From positions 1 through 7,484 of the forward strand of contig DHOO01000069.1 in NCBI GenBank assembly GCA_002409975.1: 7,484 nt of DNA. Reading direction: 5' to 3'. The position numbers and the translations under genes were made by a program. The notes below the pieces were generated by a model. It did no database searches, was not told the DNA's origin, and saw only the letters and a list, made by a program, of their open reading frames with translations. This DNA comes from Firmicutes bacterium UBA5388 (GTDB taxonomy: Bacteria > Bacillota > UBA4882 > UBA10575). This document shows positions 1-5,469 of the stretch, piece after piece. How positions within the stretch are numbered: position 1 is the stretch's first letter; each line of letters begins with the position of its first letter.

Positions 1-1
1 A

Positions 2-1231
2 AGCAGTCTCGAGAGAATGGAGTCTCTTGGTCATCTGGTTTTCCTTGATCTACGTGATAGAAGTGGCTTAATCCAATGTGTGTTAGAAGATAAATTAACC
101 CAAACACCTATTAGTTTAGAATCAGTTGTCATAATTAAGGGTCAAGTTGTTAAAGCACCAAAAGCGCCAAATGGGTATGAAATTAAAGTTCTCCTAATCG
201 AAGCAATCAATCCAGCGTTATCGCCATTACCATTTGAAATTAATAAAGGCCAATTAAATGCTCGATTAGATACACTTTTAGATCATCGTGTACTTTCTTT
301 AAGGCATGCCCAAGTACATTCTATTTTTAAGATTCAAGCGATATTGGCAACAGCCTTTGCTGAATTCCTAACTAAAAATGGATTTACTCGAATCTTCACA
401 CCTAAAATTGTTGGTTCTGGTACGGAAGGAGGCTCAAACCTTTTTGCTATTAATTATTTCGAACATCAAGCTTATCTAGCTCAATCACCACAGTTTTATA
501 AGCAGATGATGGTATCAGCAGGCTTTGAGCGAGTTTTTGAAATAGCTCCAGTCTATAGAGCAGAAGACCATAATACATCACGTCACTTAAACGAATACAT
601 TTCGCTTGATCTTGAAATGGGCTTTATTGAATCAGAGGTTGATCTAATGGTATTGGAGACCGAGTTATTAAGACATATGTTTGAGAAAGTTGCTAACGAA
701 TGTGAAATGGAGTTGAACCTTCATAGAGTAGAAATCCCTGTCATATCTGAAATACCAAGAATGACAGTTAGAGAAGCTCAAGGAATACTAAAACGACAAT
801 ATGGCAAAGAATCCCCTAAAGGCGATCTAGATCCTGAAGGAGAAAGATTAATTTGCCAATATGTAGCTAAAGATAAAAAATCAGCTCTAGTTTTCCTTAC
901 TCGTTATCCCAGAGATATTCGTCCTATGTATACAATGCCAGCTCCTGAAGATAGTAGTTTGACAGCATCTTTTGACCTGCTTTTTAACGGTTTAGAGATA
1001 ACTACTGGTGGGCAAAGGATTCATCATTATTCAAAGTTAGTAGAATCGATTGAGAGTAAAGGGATGGAACCAACGCATTTTGCTAGTTACCTTGAACTTT
1101 TTTATTGTGGGATGCCTCCCCATGGTGGGTTAGCAATAGGTCTAGAGAGACTGACATCGCGTTTATTAGGACTAACCAATGTAAGAGAAGCCAGTGCATT
1201 TCCCAGAGACCGCACTAGGTTAACTCCATAA
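2..1231 (+). CDS. aspS: Archaeal-type aspartyl-tRNA synthetase (possibly non-discriminating, Asp/Asn), 5' end outside window
   Basis: Class IIb aminoacyl-tRNA synthetase that charges tRNA-Asp, and in the non-discriminating form also tRNA-Asn, with aspartate. Numbering from the ATG at 17: the end of an N-terminal OB-fold anticodon-binding domain is at about 1-70 (FLDLRDRSGLIQ at 9-20). The catalytic domain follows, with QSPQFYKQMM at 156-165, motif 2 at about 171-203 (VYRAEDHNTSRHLNEY), a second block at 317-336 (SFDLLFNGLE..TGGQRIH), and motif 3 plus C-terminus at 370-404 (GGLAIGLERL, FPRDRTRLTP). Length, lack of the GAD insertion and the RLTP ending fit the archaeal/eukaryotic-type family, not the roughly 590-residue bacterial AspRS. 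The frame stays open upstream of the ATG at 17, and that Met lies inside the OB fold, so I infer that about 20-25 N-terminal residues lie outside the window. AsnRS is less likely given the AspRS-like QSPQ.YKQ and GGQRIH blocks. tRNA-Asn use is inference. Confidence 0.88.
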   Translation, partial: SSLERMESLGHLVFLDLRDRSGLIQCVLEDKLTQTPISLESVVIIKGQVVKAPKAPNGYEIKVLLIEAINPALSPLPFEINKGQLNARLDTLLDHRVLSLRHAQVHSIFKIQAILATAFAEFLTKNGFTRIFTPKIVGSGTEGGSNLFAINYFEHQAYLAQSPQFYKQMMVSAGFERVFEIAPVYRAEDHNTSRHLNEYISLDLEMGFIESEVDLMVLETELLRHMFEKVANECEMELNLHRVEIPVISEIPRMTVREAQGILKRQYGKESPKGDLDPEGERLICQYVAKDKKSALVFLTRYPRDIRPMYTMPAPEDSSLTASFDLLFNGLEITTGGQRIHHYSKLVESIESKGMEPTHFASYLELFYCGMPPHGGLAIGLERLTSRLLGLTNVREASAFPRDRTRLTP

Positions 1232-1237
1232 ATATAG

Positions 1238-1291
1238 AAAAAAGGTAAACATCCATAGTTTATTATGTTTGCCTTTTTTCTTTTTTTTATT
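1238..1291 (+). terminator. Rho-independent terminator of the AspRS gene
   Basis: Seven bases after the AspRS stop codon, 1238-1252 (AAAAAAGGTAAACAT) pairs with 1265-1279 (ATGTTTGCCTTTTTT) over 15 bp with one G-U pair, leaving a 12-base loop. The T-rich run 1274-1288 follows. The A-run on the left arm means that the opposite strand would also give a hairpin ending in a U-run, so it could work in both directions. Confidence 0.85.
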
Positions 1292-1617
1292 AGGGTTGCT
1301 TCTGCATTATTTACTTCGCAATGAATTGATTTTTAGGCAGATTCATGCCGGTATGTAATATAGCTCTTTAAGTCATTTTGGTAAAACTTAACTGCAGATA
1401 GTTATTATTACTTAGCGAGTTTTTTTATTATCTGTAAATGATGAGCTGTTTTTTATCTGCTCCTGCTTTGTTAGAGGTAAAATCCAAAATCTTATGGTTA
1501 TCTGATACCTAAAAATATCAGGAAGGTCTAGTGGTATTTTTAAAACTTACAGGTTTAACCTATCCTGGAGGAAAAGTACAACACATAACTTATGAAAAGC
1601 TTAATTAGAGGTGTGAC
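1292..1617. other. Intergenic region upstream of the sigma factor gene
   Basis: These 326 bases hold no convincing gene. The region is AT-rich and must contain the promoter of the sigma factor gene, but I see no strong housekeeping promoter. The best vegetative-like match is TTGTTA at 1468-1473 with TTATGG at 1492-1497, which is poor. Promoter use by an alternative sigma factor, including autoregulation by the gene product, would explain this but is only inference. Weak dyads are CAGATA/TATCTG around 1394-1440 and TAAAAATA (1510-1517)/TATTTTTA (1535-1542). A GGAGG at 1567-1571 has no start codon at a usable distance. Confidence 0.5.
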
Positions 1618-3195
1618 ATGGAAAACAATAAGGATTCAGTTACAGATTATATCGAACCGATCTTTCGCTTTTGTCTTAAAAGACTTAAATGTAGAGAAGA
1701 TGCCGAGGATCTTGCTCAAGAGATCTTAGGCCATATTCTCTATGGCCTCTCAAGATATGAAATCCAAAATTTAGAGGGCTGGATCTGGCAGATAGCCCAT
1801 AATCGCTATGCCAAATTTATTGATGCTAAAGCCAAAAGCGAATCTTACCAGAACTTAGCTGAGTTTGTAGACTACGACTATCTAGACCGCTTAATAGTCA
1901 AGGAAGAGCATCAGAATGTATTCCAAGCGCTGCACTCTTTGTCGGCTATGTATCGCAATATCATGGTAGATTATTATCTTTTGGAGCTTTCTCTAAAAAC
2001 GATAGCCCAAAGATATAATCTGCCTCTGACTACGGTTAAATGGAGGTTACATGTTGGACGCGAACAAATTAAAGAAAGGATGGATAAAATGCCAAGGATC
2101 TATAACAGAATTAACTGGAATACCACAACCTGTAATGGGAGTATGGATGCCAATCGATATCTTTATTCACAGCTAGCTCGGGCCATATGTCTGGCAGCCT
2201 ATGAAAAACCACTTACCTGTGAGGAAATCAGTTTAATAACAGGAATACCCACACTATATATTGAAGATGAACTGCCACGCTTGATTTATGGGGATGCCCT
2301 GATTCAAAAAGGTGATAGCTATCTTACCGACTTTATTATCCTAAAGTTAGCCGATCAAAAAGCATTGTTTGCCATGTTTTCACCCTATATTGCTAAACTA
2401 GTTGAAAAGATCGCCCCATTTCTAGCTGACAATAAAGAAACTGTAAAAAATATTGGCTTTTATGGCTGTGATTTCGGTATGGAAAAGCTGGGTTATATTA
2501 TTGTACCTTTGATTATCCGCCAAGCAGTGAGTCATATCCAAAATGCTCATGAAAAGCTCCAATACGGACCCTTTGTACCCCGCAAAGATGGTGGCTATGG
2601 CTGGTTTATCGTTAAAGAAACAGAGGATGAAAAAGAGTCGTTAGAGCCTTTTGCCTCCGGGAATAATTCGTATATGGATCCAAGCGATCCCAAAAGAGGC
2701 CAGGTTGTCTACTTATGGCTAGGCAAATACTTCGATAATGAGCTATATCGCCAGGGAATAGGCAATCTGTTTAGTCAGGGTTTACTCCAGCAAACTGAAA
2801 ATGGCAGCTTAAACAAGGAGACTATAAGTGATGATGATTTAGCCAGACTAATTAGATTAAATCTGGTAAAAAAAGATAAAGGCTATAAGTTGGCCATACC
2901 AATCTTTACCAAAGAACAATTTGAAGAGCTTATAAACCTCTTTTCGCCTTTGGTAAACGAACTTGAAGCTTTGCTTACGGATCTTGTCTTTTTGCTCTGG
3001 AAGGAGTTTACCGGTTTTGTACCCAAGCATCTTTACGGCCAGATAAATCAATATCTAGCAGGTTATGTTCATACTATCATTGGTTTGGTAGTTTTTAAGA
3101 TGATTTCAGACGGTTTTTTAAGCACACCTCCCAAAGAGAGCCCTCTTAGTTATAATGTGTTTTATCTAAAAACATCGTTGGGTTATAACATTTAA
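1618..3195 (+). CDS. ECF-like sigma-70 family factor with a long C-terminal domain
   Basis: Predicted RNA polymerase sigma factor. Residues about 8-70 look like sigma region 2 (EDAEDLAQEILGHI at 27-40, then WIWQIAHNRYAKFID at 55-69, the position of the usual W-IA-N--ID signature). Residues about 100-155 look like region 4, with a helix-turn-helix around LKTIAQRYNLPLTTVKWRL (126-144). An ordinary ECF factor ends near here at 160-200 residues, but this protein runs to 525. Residues about 184-240 resemble a winged helix (EKPLTCEEISLITGIPTLYI). The rest is soluble, with no clear membrane segment or signal peptide. Residues 219-269 and 408-457 look like copies of one another. The ATG at 1618 has a GAGGTG site at 1608-1613. 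The gene stands alone between two terminators, with no anti-sigma gene in the window. Long-tailed sigma factors of this kind occur in Clostridia. The C-terminal function is unknown, and self-inhibition or ligand sensing is inference. Confidence 0.85.
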   Translation: MENNKDSVTDYIEPIFRFCLKRLKCREDAEDLAQEILGHILYGLSRYEIQNLEGWIWQIAHNRYAKFIDAKAKSESYQNLAEFVDYDYLDRLIVKEEHQNVFQALHSLSAMYRNIMVDYYLLELSLKTIAQRYNLPLTTVKWRLHVGREQIKERMDKMPRIYNRINWNTTTCNGSMDANRYLYSQLARAICLAAYEKPLTCEEISLITGIPTLYIEDELPRLIYGDALIQKGDSYLTDFIILKLADQKALFAMFSPYIAKLVEKIAPFLADNKETVKNIGFYGCDFGMEKLGYIIVPLIIRQAVSHIQNAHEKLQYGPFVPRKDGGYGWFIVKETEDEKESLEPFASGNNSYMDPSDPKRGQVVYLWLGKYFDNELYRQGIGNLFSQGLLQQTENGSLNKETISDDDLARLIRLNLVKKDKGYKLAIPIFTKEQFEELINLFSPLVNELEALLTDLVFLLWKEFTGFVPKHLYGQINQYLAGYVHTIIGLVVFKMISDGFLSTPPKESPLSYNVFYLKTSLGYNI

Positions 3196-3245
3196 GTTAA
3201 AATAAAACCTAAATTAGACGAAGCGTGGGCCTAATATTTGGAGGC

Positions 3246-3273
3246 AAAAACCACTTTAGAGGTAGGTTTTTTC
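3246..3273 (+). terminator. Probable terminator of the sigma factor gene
   Basis: AAAAACC (3246-3252) pairs with GGTTTTT (3265-3271) across a 12-base loop, and the right arm runs into a T-run at 3267-3272. It lies 50 bases after the sigma factor stop codon. The stem is short (7 bp), so termination may be partial, with the large palindrome at 3347-3396 as backup. Confidence 0.5.
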
Positions 3274-3346
3274 TTAAAGAAGGTAAGCGATAACAGTTTT
3301 ACTTCATAAGTTATAAATAATTGAATGATTTTAGCTTGGACAATTG

Positions 3347-3396
3347 TCATTAAATCTAAAGAGGGCCTAAATTTAGGCCCTCTTTAGATTTAATGA
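3347..3396. terminator. Perfect 50-bp palindrome, probable bidirectional terminator
   Basis: Every base from 3347 to 3371 pairs with its partner from 3372 to 3396 without mismatch. The centre is AAATTT (3369-3374), flanked by the GC-rich arms GAGGGCC (3361-3367) and GGCCCTC (3376-3382). It lies between the end of the sigma factor gene (+) and the end of the P-II operon (-), 25 bases past the P-II stop codon, which is where a shared convergent terminator belongs. T-rich tracts follow on the plus strand (3383-3406). The minus-strand tract after the GC core (CTCTTTAGATTTAATG) is less uniform. A 10-bp palindrome, GACAATTGTC (3339-3348), abuts its left edge. Confidence 0.75.
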
Positions 3397-3421
3397 GTTT
3401 ATTTTTTACTGTGGCTAACTT

Positions 3422-3742
3422 TTACTGCTTGTGTACAATACCGCTAACTTCGCTTAAGTTTAGGACAAAAGCAATACCGGTACCTGGTTGCTCGAGTTTA
3501 CCGGCTTTTCTAATAGCTTCTAAAACCGGTTTGGTTTTGCTTTTTTCGATAACCGTGAGAACAAGTTCCTTTTCTGGCTCAATGATAATGCCAAAGAAGT
3601 TCTTTTGTTCGTGAATACCGGTACCTCGGCCATAGATAATAGTTCCGCCTTCGGCTCCGGCTGTTTTGGAGGCTTCTACAATCTCATCGGCCCAGCCTTT
3701 ATTTACAATGGTCACAATTAAATTATATTCACTGGCGTTCAT
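3422..3742 (-). CDS. P-II family regulator (GlnB/GlnK-like) paired with DUF1538 membrane proteins
   Basis: Small trimeric signalling protein of the P-II fold (106 residues; the usual range is about 105-115). The beta-alpha-beta pattern is visible: strand 6-13 (YNLIVTIV), helix 15-29, strand/T-loop base 33-38 (GTIIYG), T-loop about 39-52, strand 59-65, helix 67-80, then a B-loop-like GKLEQPGTGIAFVL (81-94). The T-loop (RGTGIHEQKNFF) has no tyrosine where GlnB carries the uridylylated Tyr51, so that modification is unlikely. It is the last gene of the DUF1538 operon and its start lies 14 bp inside the upstream gene, which suggests translational coupling and joint function. A GAGGTG lies 10 bases before the ATG. 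P-II proteins usually bind ATP/ADP, often with 2-oxoglutarate, and contact a membrane transporter through the T-loop. Regulation of the neighbouring DUF1538 pair is inferred from context, and the ligand is unknown. Confidence 0.85.
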   Translation of the reverse strand: MNASEYNLIVTIVNKGWADEIVEASKTAGAEGGTIIYGRGTGIHEQKNFFGIIIEPEKELVLTVIEKSKTKPVLEAIRKAGKLEQPGTGIAFVLNLSEVSGIVHKQ

Positions 3743-4478
3743 AGCTTTCAGACACCTCTTTGTGTTTTAACTTTAGGGAAAACAGTACACTTAAAAACTC
3801 AACCGAGAGCACAGCAGCTAAAGCTACCGTGCAAACCAGACCAAATCCTGCCAAAGCTGCGGAATGAGCGTTTTCGGCAATGCTTAAGGCCAGAGTCATC
3901 ATAAAGGTTACAGTTAGTGGCCCTGTAGCCACGGCTCCTGAGTCAAAGGCAATCGCCACAAAGGTTGAACTGGTAAACTTGAGGCCGACAAGAGCCACTA
4001 AATAACCCGGGATGATAATCCAAGTTAAAGGTATGCCTTTGCCAATCAAATACAGAGCTAAAGCTACAAGCACCGAGACTCCGAGAGAAACGGTGGTAAT
4101 TAAGAGACTGCCTTTTATATGACCGGCGGAAGCTTTTTCAACCTGATCGGCTAAAACCCTTAGTGACGGCTCGGCAATGGTGACAAAAAGACCCAGGAAA
4201 AGTCCAACCGGAATAAGCAGAGCTTTTTGTTTCATAAAGCCAAAGGCTATACCTAGTTCTCTGGCCAGAGGTACAAAAGCCAAATAGACACCTTGCAAAA
4301 AGAAGGTTAAACCAAAAAGAGTCATTAAGGTGCCGGAAGCTACCTTGCGGATAAAGCTTTTTGGCAGATGTAAAAAGAAAACATCGAAGATTACAAAAAG
4401 TGCGATCAGGGGAATTAGGGTTTTAGCTACCTCGATAAAAGTGTTAAGAAACTCAGCAAGAAAAACAGCGACATTCAT
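3729..4478 (-). CDS. DUF1538 family membrane protein, second subunit
   Basis: Integral membrane protein of 249 residues in the DUF1538 family. Hydrophobic segments lie at about 17-36, 46-64, 86-103, 122-145, 152-168, 183-201 and 208-233. The family signatures are visible: AEPSLRVLADQV at 102-113, and AFDSGAVATGPLTV at 177-190, a polar glycine-rich motif between membrane segments that may form a substrate or ion path. The same two motifs occur in the upstream neighbour, so the two are paralogous halves. The ATG at 4478 overlaps the upstream stop codon (ATGA), and a GGGGGG stretch about 12 bases upstream can serve as ribosome binding site. The frame is open further upstream to 4613, but that part overlaps the neighbour and has no membrane-protein character. 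The tail (residues 234-249) is charged and probably cytosolic. From memory, a DUF1538 pair of a halophilic Halomonas was reported as a two-component cation/proton antiporter. Substrate here is unproven. Confidence 0.87.
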   Translation of the reverse strand: MNVAVFLAEFLNTFIEVAKTLIPLIALFVIFDVFFLHLPKSFIRKVASGTLMTLFGLTFFLQGVYLAFVPLARELGIAFGFMKQKALLIPVGLFLGLFVTIAEPSLRVLADQVEKASAGHIKGSLLITTVSLGVSVLVALALYLIGKGIPLTWIIIPGYLVALVGLKFTSSTFVAIAFDSGAVATGPLTVTFMMTLALSIAENAHSAALAGFGLVCTVALAAVLSVEFLSVLFSLKLKHKEVSESYERQ

Positions 4479-5167
4479 AAGTTTAATACCCCCCAGATCA
4501 TCAGGGTTAAGATGGGTCCCAAGGTGGCAAGGCCTACCAGACCAAATCCATCTTCCAGAGAACTTTTCCCACCTAGTACAGAGGCCGTGCCTAGTCCCAG
4601 AGCAATTATACAAGGAACAGCCATGGGTCCAGTGGAGATACTACCTGAATCTAAAAAGAAAGGAACCAGATTTTTGGGAGCCAAAAAACTTAAAATAATT
4701 ACGCCCAGATATCCTATTATCAAAATTAGGCGAATAGGTATAGAAAAAACAATTCTAATTAGGGCTAAGGTTACCAGAAGTCCCATGCCAATTGATACTA
4801 ATATGGAAAGAAGCTTAGGGGGGACTCCGGAGGCAGAGAGATTTTTAAACTGTTCTACCATAACATGGACACTAGGATCAGCTAGAGTAACCGAAAAAGA
4901 AAAGATAAAGGCGGTGGCCATAAGTAAAACTAAAGAGCCGCTTTTAGGGAGATAGGCTCCTATTAATTCACCCATGGGAATCAGAGATATCTTAGTGCCC
5001 TGTAAAAAGAGAAAGAGGCCAACTAAAGTAAAGAGAGAGCCAATAACAATGCGAGTGATATTTTCCGGTGAAAATGGTAAAAATATCAGACTTAGAATTA
5101 AAACCAGAAAAGTTAGAGGTAAAATTGCCAAGGCTGCTTCTTTAAGGCCTTGTTTAATTACATTCAA
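4475..5167 (-). CDS. DUF1538 family membrane protein, first subunit (TTG start)
   Basis: Integral membrane protein of 230 residues, first gene of the DUF1538/P-II operon. Hydrophobic segments lie at about 11-31, 38-57, 78-95, 116-140, 144-163, 180-197 and 208-229. Family motifs are ADPSVHVMVEQF at 96-107 and FLDSGSISTGPMAV at 171-184, each matching one in the downstream partner (AEPSLRVLADQV and AFDSGAVATGPLTV). The start is TTG: AGGAGG at 5181-5176 lies 8 bases before it, and the only nearby ATG (5163) is out of frame and meets a stop codon at once. The gene ends in an ATGA overlap with the next gene, so the two subunits are probably made in a fixed ratio and work as a heteromer. Many relatives carry both halves in one polypeptide. 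The transported substrate is not known from sequence; cation/proton exchange has been reported for one family pair, from memory. Confidence 0.88.
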   Translation of the reverse strand: MNVIKQGLKEAALAILPLTFLVLILSLIFLPFSPENITRIVIGSLFTLVGLFLFLQGTKISLIPMGELIGAYLPKSGSLVLLMATAFIFSFSVTLADPSVHVMVEQFKNLSASGVPPKLLSILVSIGMGLLVTLALIRIVFSIPIRLILIIGYLGVIILSFLAPKNLVPFFLDSGSISTGPMAVPCIIALGLGTASVLGGKSSLEDGFGLVGLATLGPILTLMIWGVLNL

Positions 5168-5175
5168 TATTAAAT

Positions 5176-5181
5176 CCTCCT
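5176..5181 (-). promoter_or_regulatory. Ribosome binding site AGGAGG that fixes a TTG start
   Basis: Read on the minus strand, AGGAGG is followed by ATTTAATA and then TTG, a spacing of 8 bases. The ATG four bases further on (5163-5161) is followed directly by TAA in its own frame, so it cannot be the start. This site is the main reason for choosing the TTG at 5167. Confidence 0.85.
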
Positions 5182-5215
5182 CTCTTGATGTGAATACTTT
5201 TGCGAGTACTTCTTT

Positions 5216-5244
5216 ATTTTAGCATGTAAAAGGTTTTCACACAA
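5216..5244 (-). promoter_or_regulatory. Extended -10 promoter of the DUF1538/P-II operon
   Basis: On the minus strand, TTGTGT (5244-5239) is separated by 17 bases from TAAAAT (5221-5216), preceded by TGC, which makes a TGnTAAAAT extended -10 element. The -35 is weak (TTG only), as is common with an extended -10. Transcription would begin near 5209, giving a leader of roughly 40 bases before the TTG start. Confidence 0.6.
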
Positions 5245-5399
5245 AACTAAATAGATCTGCCCCCCAAATTCTTTATCTGAAATATCTCGAAAGTAACTAA
5301 GTGAGAGCAACTCTTAGTGATAAAATCAATAGGAAAAATAAAAATCCTAGGTCGGTTTACGTATTTTGCAATGTATACATGCTAAAAATAAAAAATTAG

Positions 5400-5428
5400 T
5401 TGACAATGACTGAAAATGTACGTATACT
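5400..5428 (+). promoter_or_regulatory. Sigma-A type promoter of the ilvB leader
   Basis: A full-consensus -35 TTGACA (5400-5405), a 17-base spacer, and -10 TATACT (5423-5428, five of six bases). Transcription should start near 5435, about 40 bases before stem I of the T-box. The spacer overlaps a CodY-like sequence (5404-5418), and GTATAC overlaps the -10. Confidence 0.85.
5404..5418 (+). promoter_or_regulatory. Possible CodY box within the ilvB promoter
   Basis: CAATGACTGAAAATG matches 10 of 15 bases of the CodY consensus AATTTTCWGAAAATT, with the right half nearly complete (CTGAAAAT) and the left half poor. It sits between -35 and -10, where binding would block RNA polymerase. CodY represses ilvB operons in many Bacillota. 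The match is borderline and AT-rich DNA gives such hits by chance. Confidence 0.3.
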
Positions 5429-5469
5429 AAAAAACAAAACCTTTTAAAATGCGAATATGGCAAAGGCTA

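Noticed and set aside
1592..1620. Short upstream frame with ATG at 1592 before the sigma gene
   Set aside because: The GGAGG at 1567-1571 is about 20 bases away, too far, and the frame runs out of phase into the sigma gene and stops with no recognisable product.
2857..3051. Minus-strand frame inside the sigma factor gene
   Set aside because: Short, Lys/Phe-rich antisense frame with no supporting signals.
3393..3614. Plus-strand open frame starting inside the 50-bp palindrome
   Set aside because: It is the antisense of the P-II gene; the P-II frame has a clear family fold and the plus frame has none.
4479..4613. Longer N-terminus for the second DUF1538 gene, reaching to 4613
   Set aside because: The extra 45 residues are Trp/Arg/Gly-rich, overlap the upstream gene in another frame and carry no family similarity. 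The ATGA overlap start at 4478 gives the expected hydrophobic N-terminus.
4330..5222. Plus-strand open frames opposite the DUF1538 genes (4330-4698, 4512-4955, 4974-5222)
   Set aside because: They are rich in Lys, Arg and Pro with no domain character, no good ribosome binding sites, and are antisense shadows of clearly recognised membrane proteins.
5298..5349. Small hairpins in the divergent region (CTAAG...CTTAG near 5298-5316 and TAGGA...TCCTA near 5330-5350)
   Set aside because: Stems of 5-7 bp, one with a bulge and the other with a 10-base AT loop; not stable enough to call an RNA or an attenuator.
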